Of a DNA stretch of 39,264 nt, positions 33,176 to 39,264 are shown in pieces. The stretch's first letter is position 1; each line of letters opens with the position of its first letter. Made by a program: the position numbers and the translations under genes. Below the pieces are notes generated by a model. The model made no database searches. It had not been told where the DNA came from and saw nothing but the letters and a program-made list of their open reading frames with translations. Origin of the DNA: an uncultured Synergistaceae bacterium (GTDB lineage: Bacteria > Synergistota > Synergistia > Synergistales > Aminobacteriaceae); NCBI GenBank assembly GCA_937870605.1, contig CALMZW010000334.1, positions 1-39,264 of the forward strand, in the 5' to 3' direction.

Positions 33176-33801
33176 ACGCGGTTTTCCTCGAACCGCTCGA
33201 GGATGCCGAATATAGGGAAGTCATCCAACGATCGCGTTTTTTCGGCGTCGTCCGATGCGTCCGAAATGGCGCGGACGTCAAAGTCATCGTGTCCGAAACA
33301 GGCGAACGCCACCGGAATGCGACGCATATCTGCTACGCGTATCGCATAGGATTCCCGAACGCGGTCGAATTCTCGACGGACGCAGGGGAGCCGTCCGGAA
33401 CGGCCGGAAGACCCATTCTCGGAGCGCTTCAGCGCAGCGGCCTGACGAATTGTTGCGTTCTGATCGTCCGTTTCTTCGGGGGAATCAAGCTCGGGGTTCG
33501 CGGCCTCATCGAGGCGTACGGATCCGTGGCATCCGAAGCGATCCGACTCGCCGGACAGGTTTCGCGCATTCCGGCGCGACGATGCTATTTGAACGTCCGG
33601 TACGATCATCTCGCGGAGACGATGGCGCTTCTGCGAAAGCACGATTCCGTCGTCGAAACGCCCGAATATGCGGAGGATGTCCGTCTTTTCGCCTCCGTGC
33701 CGATTGAACAGGTCGATTCGTTGAACGAACACCTCTGCGAACGACGCGCGCGAAAGATGCTCGTCGAATTCGACTGGACCGACGATTCCGTCGTCCTGTA
33801 A
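33172..33801 (+). CDS. YigZ/IMPACT-family protein
   Basis: The 209-residue protein shows the UPF0029 (IMPACT N-terminal) signatures FSTDAGEPSGTAGRPILGAL and VRFFGGIKLGVRGLIEAYGS. A DUF1949-like C-terminal domain of about 70 residues follows (YDHLAETMALLRKHDSVV). Members may bind RNA or ribosomes; no enzymatic role is settled. ATG at 33172 overlaps the HIT stop as ATGA; an in-frame ATG two codons earlier (33166) is the alternative. The two genes form a small operon in the region of reduced GC between the parS sites. Confidence 0.9.
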   Translation: MNAVFLEPLEDAEYREVIQRSRFFGVVRCVRNGADVKVIVSETGERHRNATHICYAYRIGFPNAVEFSTDAGEPSGTAGRPILGALQRSGLTNCCVLIVRFFGGIKLGVRGLIEAYGSVASEAIRLAGQVSRIPARRCYLNVRYDHLAETMALLRKHDSVVETPEYAEDVRLFASVPIEQVDSLNEHLCERRARKMLVEFDWTDDSVVL

Positions 33802-34496
33802 CATTACCCCGCTCATTGACGTCTCGGCGCGAAAAACGCCCCGGCGTCATCTTCCGACTCCATTCCGCTTTCGTTCTCCAACATTTCCGACAACACAACG
33901 GCGCTCGCGAAGAGGGGAACGCGCACGCCGCGCTCGTTGTGCGCAGCGAGAATTTCAACGGACCGATCGGGCGCACATTCGATGACACGCACACGCAACG
34001 GACATACGAATGAGGCACTCCATTCGCTCTCCCTCCCGCGGCGGATCCGCCGTCGAGGCGCTTTCCGCGCATTCTTCCGAACAGAAAGCACGTCAAAGAA
34101 TCAGCGTCGAACGAACCCATTGGATCATCCGCCGTACGGCCGGCCATTTTCATACAACAACCGCGCACTCGTCACAGAACTTTGACCTCGTCTCCGAAAA
34201 TGTTCTTTCCGGTCGCGTCTTTCCCTGTTTTAGGCCGTTTATCCCTCTCCTGTATGCGATTTCTCAACCATTCCGGGGCGATTTCGCCGCCATTTCGCGG
34301 CCATAGTGCGGATGTATCGCCGTTTCTGCAGTGTATCACCGGGGAATTGAACCGTATCGTCTCCCGAGACTCCTGCGAGCGAGAACTATAGTCAGCATAG
34401 GACAAATGCTTGGCACTCATTTAATATGGCCTACGTTACGATTTTCAACGAATACGGATCGAATCCGTGCGGTGAGGTTCGCCATTTGTCGTTTTT
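33802..34496. other. Gene-poor interval between yigZ-type gene and bioY promoter
   Basis: About 700 bases hold no convincing long gene. One short minus-strand frame is listed separately. An imperfect hairpin at 33817-33849 could end the YigZ transcript, but it lacks a U-tract. A 12-bp palindrome GGCGGATCCGCC lies at 34040-34051. The second half is AT-richer, and I see no RNA gene in it. Confidence 0.5.
33813..34091 (-). CDS. Possible small protein or gene remnant
   Basis: A 92-codon frame starts with GTG at 34091. Its last 60 codons have the G/C-ending codon use of real genes here and read plausibly as protein (VRVIECAPDRSVEILAAH, VPLFASAVVLSEMLENESG). The first 30 residues are Arg-rich and look like noise, and no ribosome-binding site fits the frame. 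A good GGGAGGGAG site upstream leads instead to an ATG in another frame that ends after 22 codons. This may be a short gene with a later TTG or GTG start, or a frameshifted remnant. I do not recognise it. Confidence 0.25.
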   Translation of the reverse strand: MLSVRKNARKAPRRRIRRGRESEWSASFVCPLRVRVIECAPDRSVEILAAHNERGVRVPLFASAVVLSEMLENESGMESEDDAGAFFAPRRQ

Positions 34497-34549
34497 TTGT
34501 CAACCCTATGCAAATGCGCGTTGACATATACCGTTTTTCGGAGTAAAAA
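34497..34549 (+). promoter_or_regulatory. bioY promoter overlapped by a BirA-like operator
   Basis: TTGACA (34521-34526), a 17-bp spacer and TAAAAA (34544-34549) make a promoter about 100 bases before bioY. TTGTCAACC (34497-34505) and CGTTGACAT (34519-34527) form an imperfect inverted repeat like the BirA operator TTGTNAACC-N14/16-GGTTNACAA. The second half has two mismatches and the spacer is 13. The operator would cover the -35 element, fitting repression by biotin-bound BirA. Confidence 0.5.
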
Positions 34550-34643
34550 CGGAAGCGTTGTTCGCACCTTTCGGCGATCGGTCGAACCGACGCCGAATGA
34601 TTTATTTCGCCCTGCAAACGGCGACACGACGGAGGGGTTCTTC

Positions 34644-35186
34644 ATGCAGACGCGCGGCATCGTTCTTTCGGCTCTCTATGCGGTCCTGACGGCTCTCGCG
34701 GCCCGGATATCGGTTCCGCTCGGGGCCGTCCCGGTCACGTTGCAGGTTCTCGTGGTCCTTCTATCGGGTTTTCTTCTCGGGAAAAAGCTCGGCGCTCTTT
34801 CCCAGGTCGCCTATATCGCCATGGGACTCTTCGGCTTTCCCGTATTCACGACCGGAGGCGGGATTCAATCCGTCCTGTCTCCGACGTTCGGGTACATCCT
34901 GGGGTTCGTTCCGATGGCGTGGTGCGCCGGGCGCCTCACCGAGGGCGAGCGGCCGGGGTTCGCGCGCTATCTTCTTGCGGGAGTCGCGTCCGTCGCGGTT
35001 CTGTATGCCGCGGGGGCTACATTTCTTCTGTGGAATATGACGTGGATCGTCGGAAAGCCGATTGGAGTCGTTCGCGTCATTCAGATCGGCGTGTTGCCCT
35101 TTATCGTCGTCGACGCGGTCAAGGCCGTGGTCGCGGCGTCGTTCGCGTGGAAGATTCGTCCGCGACTTCGTGCCGGTCGCGAATAG
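34644..35186 (+). CDS. bioY: Biotin transporter BioY (ECF substrate-binding component)
   Basis: The 180-residue membrane protein has about six helices and BioY features. They include ARISVPLGAVPVTLQVLVVLLSG near the N-terminus, GLFGFPVFTTGGGIQSVLSPTFGYILGF (the biotin-site region), and a C-terminal LPFIVVDAVKAVVAA. It captures biotin as the S component of an ECF importer, and can act with or without the energising EcfAAT module, which is not here. ATG at 34644 has GGAGGGG seven bases upstream. No biotin biosynthesis genes accompany it, suggesting a scavenger of biotin. Confidence 0.95.
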   Translation: MQTRGIVLSALYAVLTALAARISVPLGAVPVTLQVLVVLLSGFLLGKKLGALSQVAYIAMGLFGFPVFTTGGGIQSVLSPTFGYILGFVPMAWCAGRLTEGERPGFARYLLAGVASVAVLYAAGATFLLWNMTWIVGKPIGVVRVIQIGVLPFIVVDAVKAVVAASFAWKIRPRLRAGRE

Positions 35187-35596
35187 CCCCGAATCATGCG
35201 CCTTATGGCGCAACGATGAAGCCCCAACACACACGGCATGGTTGCAGCCGCACCCGGATATGGCGCCGTGTCAGGCGGTTCGGTCGTTCACGACGCGACC
35301 TGCTTGCGCCGGAGTCGTTCCGTCCGCGTCGCACGTTGTCGCAGAAGCGTTCATGAACGTCGATCCGCCGTTTCCAGCGAACGTCGACGTTTCACGTGAA
35401 ACGTGGGGGCGCGTCGTTTCACAGAAAGCATCCGTCGGATTTCCTGCGTTCCCCCCGGCGACGGACGAACGGCTTTCTGCCCTCATAGAAAAAGCGGGGG
35501 GGTCGTGCGCAACGCGACGACTTCCTTGCCCGATGCGTCCGAAGCGTTCCCTATTCGAGCAGATTCAAGACCAAAATAGTGATGGAAAGCCTTGAT
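35187..35596. other. Convergent intergenic region with second parS
   Basis: This 410-bp stretch separates the 3' ends of bioY and the photolyase. A small TGCGCC/GGCGCA hairpin at 35195-35210 follows bioY but has no U-tract. Apart from parS site 2, I see no gene or RNA. The plus-strand open frame that crosses it has no ribosome-binding site and overlaps bioY. Confidence 0.6.
35388..35403. other. parS centromere-like site 2
   Basis: CGTTTCACGTGAAACG is a perfect 16-bp palindrome (18 bp with the flanking A/T pair). It differs from the parS consensus only at the outermost base pair, and lies 3.0 kb from parS site 1 in an intergenic region. Confidence 0.88.
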
Positions 35597-36946
35597 CTAC
35601 TTTGACCTTTTGTTGCGCGATGCGCTCTCGAGATACCGTCGCAGATCGAATTTCCGCTTCGCTCCGTCGAACGTCATCGTGCGGACCAGCCCGAAGACCG
35701 GTCGTTCTCCCCAGGGCCGGTCATGCAATCCGGCCAGTCCCCAGGCGATTCCCGCGTATCCGTTCGGGTCGCGCCCGTCGAGTTCGTAGCGGTCGTTCAT
35801 CGCGATCGCGAGCGCGAGCGCCTCTTCCGGCGTTTCCGTCCATTCGAGGAGCTTCTTGACCCAGTACATCCGGAGCCACCCGTGCATCTTGCCCCGCTCG
35901 GTCATCTCCCGCTGCGCCGCGTTCCAGAGAGGATCGTGGGTTTCCGCGGCCTCGAGCGTTTCCTTCGGATAGATGTATTCGCGATGGTCTCCCGAATGGC
36001 GTTCGAGCGTCTTTCTTCCCCAGTCCGGCCACGCGTCCGGCGTGTCGTACGACGGCGCGTGCAGGCAGAAGTTGTCCGCGAGTTCCCTGCGGACGATGAG
36101 TTCTTCGAGAAACGCCCCGGCGCCCGGAGACACGGTTCGAGACGCTTCGAAGGCGACGCGCTGCGCGGAGATCTGGCCGAAATGAAGGTACGGAGAGAGC
36201 CCCGAGAGGGCGTCCCTGCACGGGTCGTTCCGGTCTTCCGGGTAGCGATCGAGCTTCTCTTCGAGAAATGTTCGGAGGCGTTCCATTCCGGCCGAATAGC
36301 CGGGCGGAAATTCGCGAACGGGAGAAACGGAAGGGTCCGCCGTGATCCGGCGTTCGAGGGCGTCGAAGTCCTGCGGGGCCGGGAAGTCGTCGGGGGGGAA
36401 GGGGTGCGTATCGAGCGCGGGGATGTCGGTCAGCCGTTCGGGAAGCAGCGAGTGGAGTTTCGGACGCAGCGTCCGGGCCGCGTATTCGCGTTTCTGCGAC
36501 GCGACGCGGCAGGGAACGATATTGTGGCCGTCGACTTCGGTCAGCCGGACGGGAAGCGACGCCGCGAGCGCTTTCCGCCAAGCGGTCTTCGGTCGGAGGG
36601 GGTCGAAATCCGTGAACACCGACCCCGCGGAAAGTTCCCGGGCGAGCGCGCCGACGCTGTCGGGAGGCTCGCCGGTCCGTATCAGAAGGGGGATGCGGCG
36701 GTCGCGAAGCTGCCGTTCCGTTTCGCGGAGTCCGCGAAGCAGAAAGTCGTACTGTCGCCAGGTCGCGCCGAGAAACGACGGAGCGAGCGCAAAGACGACA
36801 TAGAGCGGCGCGCGCATCTCGCGGGCTTCCGCGGCCGCGGCCAGAAGCCCCCAGTTGTCGAACGCCCGCTGTTCCCGGCTCATCCAGTAGAGAACCGGCC
36901 CCTGTTTTCGCGGTTTGTCGTTCAGGTCGAGGCGTCTTTCGTCCAT
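35597..36946 (-). CDS. Class II cyclobutane pyrimidine dimer photolyase
   Basis: The 449-residue protein is the usual length for class II photolyases. It shows VLYWMSREQRAFDNWGLL near the N-terminus, LSPYLHFGQISAQRVA, ELIVRRELADNFC and MHGWLRMYWVKKLLEW, all hallmarks of class II rather than class I enzymes. It uses FADH- and light to split UV-induced dimers. ATG at 36946 is preceded by AAAGGCGG. It follows the aminotransferase gene by 70 bases on the same strand. A light-dependent enzyme is notable if the organism is an anaerobe of dark habitats. Confidence 0.93.
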   Translation of the reverse strand: MDERRLDLNDKPRKQGPVLYWMSREQRAFDNWGLLAAAAEAREMRAPLYVVFALAPSFLGATWRQYDFLLRGLRETERQLRDRRIPLLIRTGEPPDSVGALARELSAGSVFTDFDPLRPKTAWRKALAASLPVRLTEVDGHNIVPCRVASQKREYAARTLRPKLHSLLPERLTDIPALDTHPFPPDDFPAPQDFDALERRITADPSVSPVREFPPGYSAGMERLRTFLEEKLDRYPEDRNDPCRDALSGLSPYLHFGQISAQRVAFEASRTVSPGAGAFLEELIVRRELADNFCLHAPSYDTPDAWPDWGRKTLERHSGDHREYIYPKETLEAAETHDPLWNAAQREMTERGKMHGWLRMYWVKKLLEWTETPEEALALAIAMNDRYELDGRDPNGYAGIAWGLAGLHDRPWGERPVFGLVRTMTFDGAKRKFDLRRYLESASRNKRSK

Positions 36947-37016
36947 TTCGCAGCGCCGCCTTTCCGTGAGCGATTCGCGGGGCTCCCGCCGTTTTCGCCC
37001 CCCCGGAGCTATCCCG

Positions 37017-37859
37017 TCACTCGAGCCATTCCGATATGCCGCTCGCGTAGATCTCCCGAAGGCGTTTCGTCACCGCACCGGGTCGTCCGTCTCCGATAAC
37101 GGTTCCGCCGACGCCCACGACAGGAAGGATGCCCTTGAGCGACCCCGTTATGAACGCTTCCTGGTATCCGGAGAGTCCGGCCAGGAGCGCGACGCTTTCA
37201 CAGACGCGGATTCCGTTCCGCCGCGCCAGTTCGATGACGATCCGGCGCGTGGTTCCCGAAAGCACGCGGGTCAGCGGCGCCGTGACGAGTTCGCCGTCCC
37301 GGACCAGAAAGAAGCTGCTGTGCGCCCCTTCCGTGATCTCTCCGCCCGGACAGTACAGCACCTCGAACGCGCCGTTTTCCCGCGCTTCGAGCGAATACGA
37401 CGTCATATAGTCGACGCTCTTCGTTTCGGGGGAGCGGCGCGCCATATCGAGGGGCCAGAGAAGGACGCCCTTCTCGTAGAGTTCCTTCGGCGGACGGTTC
37501 GCGTTCTCGAAGAGAATGAAAAACCGGGGATGCAGGAATCCCTTCAGCTCATCGAAATCGTCTCCGCCCGTGATATACGGACGAATGAGGGTCTCCCGGC
37601 CGGGCTCCATGCGCGCGAGCCGCGAGAGCCCCTCGCGGATGATGGACTTCATTTCGTCGGGAGCGACGGGCAGGTCTATCGTCGATGCGTTCGCCGAGAC
37701 GAGCAGGCGCTCGATATGCGCCGTCATGCACAGCGGACGGCCGTCGACGGTCGGAATGGACTCGAACACGCCGACGCCGCGCTGGATGATCAGATCGGAA
37801 ACCGGGAGCTTCGTCTCGTTCAGCGGCCGGAACACCCCGTCCATATAGCAAAGATTCAC
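37017..37859 (-). CDS. Class IV PLP aminotransferase (branched-chain or D-amino acid type)
   Basis: The 280-residue product follows the fold-type IV pattern: CYMDGVFRP, IIQRGVGVFESIP, RLLVSA with an upstream HIER, a catalytic Lys in SPETKSVDYMTS, EVLYCPGGEITEGAHSSFFLV (the PLP-contacting Glu), and a C-terminal SLKGILPVVGVGG. Such enzymes are branched-chain or D-amino acid aminotransferases, or aminodeoxychorismate lyases; which applies is not clear. GTG at 37859 matches the family N-terminus and has GGGGTGAT upstream. ATG at 37901 would add 14 residues. Confidence 0.85.
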   Translation of the reverse strand: MNLCYMDGVFRPLNETKLPVSDLIIQRGVGVFESIPTVDGRPLCMTAHIERLLVSANASTIDLPVAPDEMKSIIREGLSRLARMEPGRETLIRPYITGGDDFDELKGFLHPRFFILFENANRPPKELYEKGVLLWPLDMARRSPETKSVDYMTSYSLEARENGAFEVLYCPGGEITEGAHSSFFLVRDGELVTAPLTRVLSGTTRRIVIELARRNGIRVCESVALLAGLSGYQEAFITGSLKGILPVVGVGGTVIGDGRPGAVTKRLREIYASGISEWLE

Positions 37860-37961
37860 CGTATCACCCCGTAGATTCGTCATCATTGAACAATGCTTCA
37901 TACCCCGCCCGGGTGTGCCCCGGGAGGATTCGCGCTCATTCTATCATGTCATGGCGACAGA

Positions 37962-38009
37962 ACACGAGAAAGCCGGAGCGGGAAAAAAACCGCTCCGGCT
38001 TTCTCGTGT
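37962..38009 (-). terminator. Long inverted repeat, probable terminator of the deacetylase gene
   Basis: A perfect 20-bp stem (37962-37981 with 37990-38009) encloses an 8-nt loop, GAAAAAAA on the plus strand and TTTTTTTC on the minus strand. It lies 21 bases after the deacetylase stop. The U-tract is inside the loop rather than after the stem. Termination may therefore use a smaller upstream fold, or the element may serve mainly for RNA 3'-end stability. Confidence 0.65.
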
Positions 38010-38030
38010 CGGAGGAGTTACCGGAGAAGG

Positions 38031-38759
38031 TTACTGGCCTTTTCCGGCGGTATGGTGCAATCGCGCCGTATCCCGGCGCGGAAGCTGATCTACGGTGACA
38101 AACGAATATCCCCTGTTGCGTATTCCTTCGATGATCGCGGGAAGCGCCTCGACCGTCGGCGCGACGCCGATGTGAAGCAGGACGATCGCCCCCGGGTGTA
38201 TCTGCCGCACAACTTTCCGCGCAAGGTCTTCCGCGGAATCCTTCGCTCCGTAGTCTCCGGGGTTCACCGTCCAGAAGACCGAAACGAGGCCCCGTTTCGC
38301 CGCGAGTTCCAGAACGTGTGCGTTGTACTGCCCTCCGGGAGGGCGACAATACGCCGGGTAGGATCCCGTTATCGCGCGAATCGTATCCTGGCACATGTCC
38401 CACTCTATATGTACGTTTTCCGGCGGCAATTTCGTCAGGTTGTTGTGATACTGCGAATGATTCGCCACAAGATGCCCTTCGGCGACCGTCCGCTTGATAA
38501 GTTCCGATTCACTCGCCGCGTTGCCGCCCACGACGAAAAAAGAACTCTTGACGTTATAGCGCTTCAGGATATCGAGAATCCGGTCCGTATATCCCGCCTG
38601 GGGACCGTCATCGAACGTCAGGGCGACCGTCTTGCCCCTTCCGTACCGTATTTCCTCCCAAGCACAAACCTCCTTGCATCCATACTCTCCGGGCGCAAGG
38701 AAGAAAAGGAACACAAGTGCGAGCACAATTCGTATGGAAAAACAAAGAACCTTTCTCAT
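38031..38759 (-). CDS. Exported polysaccharide deacetylase (NodB domain)
   Basis: The 242-residue protein has an N-terminal signal or anchor (RKVLCFSIRIVLALVFLFFLA). A NodB catalytic domain follows with TFDDGP (D50, D51), HSQYH (H101, H105), CRPPGGQYN (139-147), WTVNPGDY and IVLLHIG. The metal-binding Asp-His-His set is complete. It is likely to remove N- or O-acetyl groups from peptidoglycan or a surface glycan outside the membrane, like PdaA/PdaB. The start at 38759 is chosen because the signal peptide begins there; the frame is open upstream but would overlap the divergent sensor gene. No clear ribosome-binding site is visible. Confidence 0.88.
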   Translation of the reverse strand: MRKVLCFSIRIVLALVFLFFLAPGEYGCKEVCAWEEIRYGRGKTVALTFDDGPQAGYTDRILDILKRYNVKSSFFVVGGNAASESELIKRTVAEGHLVANHSQYHNNLTKLPPENVHIEWDMCQDTIRAITGSYPAYCRPPGGQYNAHVLELAAKRGLVSVFWTVNPGDYGAKDSAEDLARKVVRQIHPGAIVLLHIGVAPTVEALPAIIEGIRNRGYSFVTVDQLPRRDTARLHHTAGKGQ

Positions 38760-38879
38760 CGAACGTAGTGTATCACATCCGTCGCGGTCCCGCCACAAAA
38801 AACGCGCAGCGGGGTGCATTCTTTCGCTTTTTTTGGGATAATGCTTCCGTGTATACGGATACGCAAAGGAGGCCTCTCG

Positions 38880-39264
38880 GTGCCCCGAAAATTGAAATAT
38901 GTTCTCCTGACGGTGTTTGTCGCGCTTGCGATCGGGGGCGTCCACGCGGGGTTCATCCTGTTGATGAAGGAACGCATCCTCGAACCGTCCCTTTCATTTC
39001 CGTGGATTCTCGGCATCGCGTCCGGAAGTCTTGTGGTCTATCTTGTCGTTTCCCGCCTGTGTTCCTGCCTCGGAGCGCTCTCGGACGCGAAAAAGAGATA
39101 CAGCGCGCTGTTCGACGACAATGTCGAGGCGATCCTGCTCCTCGACCCCGAGAAGGGGACGATCCTCGACGCGAACGCCGCGGCTTCCGCCTTTTACGGG
39201 TATTCCCACGAGCAGCTCTGTTCCATGAATATCTCTCAGATCAACCCGCTTCGCGAGCACCGGA
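38880..39264 (+). CDS. Membrane-bound PAS-domain sensor, N-terminal part (cut by window edge)
   Basis: The visible 128 residues start with two membrane helices (about 8-29 and 40-60). A PAS domain then begins with RYSALFDDNVEAILLLDP and TILDANAAASAFYGYS. The protein runs off the right edge, so the output domain (kinase, GGDEF or other) is unknown. GTG at 38880 has AAAGGAGG eight bases upstream. It is divergent from the deacetylase gene. Confidence 0.85.
   Translation, partial: MPRKLKYVLLTVFVALAIGGVHAGFILLMKERILEPSLSFPWILGIASGSLVVYLVVSRLCSCLGALSDAKKRYSALFDDNVEAILLLDPEKGTILDANAAASAFYGYSHEQLCSMNISQINPLREHR

Noticed and set aside
35062..35595. A 177-codon plus-strand frame after bioY containing VSRET around parS
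   Set aside because: It overlaps bioY by over 100 bases. The VSRET reading is simply the parS sequence translated, as seen in rsmG genes of other bacteria, and the rest looks random.
1..39264. Search for tRNA or rRNA genes, insertion sequences and attachment sites
   Set aside because: No tRNA-like T-loop or CCA-ended cloverleaf, no transposase-like frame and no flanking direct repeats were found by reading. A tRNAscan or ISfinder search would be decisive.

Overview
The window is high-GC bacterial chromosome with tightly packed operons, short start/stop overlaps (ATGA, GTGA) and clear Shine-Dalgarno sites. A large AsmA/TamB-like protein points to a diderm envelope. That, with a YkvI-type transporter, an EtfBA-linked FAD dehydrogenase and the gene set as a whole, suggests a diderm anaerobe or microaerophile such as a member of Synergistota. 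This placement is an inference; no rRNA or other universal marker is present to confirm it.

Layout. 1-5.4 kb (minus): the N-terminal part of an MFS transporter, then an operon etfB-etfA-FAD/FMN dehydrogenase-YkvI transporter closed by a strong terminator. 5.7-12 kb (plus): a secreted chagasin-type protease inhibitor, a PAS/GAF/GGDEF diguanylate cyclase, a two-domain PPK2, and a ZnuC/ZnuB-like metal ABC transporter whose first gene overlaps PPK2. 11.9-15 kb (minus): a DegT-type PLP protein and two paralogous secreted proteins of unknown function. 15-22.4 kb (minus): a polyphosphate cluster, transcribed as ppk1, a CHAD protein, a metallophosphoesterase fused to a Ppx-type HD domain, Ppx/GppA-HD, and a secreted helical protein. 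22.5-27.6 kb (minus): the AsmA/TamB-like protein and a Sel1-repeat protein.

At 27.7 kb lies a cluster of DnaA-box-like 9-mers beside an AT-richer stretch, a good oriC candidate. Genes just left of it run leftward. To the right, after one minus-strand DUF364-like gene, come rsmG, parA, parB and a small AtpZ/AtpI-like gene, all running rightward. Two 16-bp palindromic parS sites follow at 32.4 and 35.4 kb. The first is in a 1.3-kb gene-free region of lower GC. Between and beyond the parS sites are a HIT protein, a YigZ protein, a candidate BirA-controlled bioY, a class II photolyase, a class IV aminotransferase, a polysaccharide deacetylase and the start of a PAS sensor gene.

The most interesting items are the origin/partition region and the polyphosphate cluster. 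The latter carries a metallophosphoesterase whose C-terminal domain looks like a copy of the HD domain of the adjacent exopolyphosphatase. With the separate PPK2 about 6 kb away, the window encodes polyphosphate synthesis, use, degradation and probably binding.
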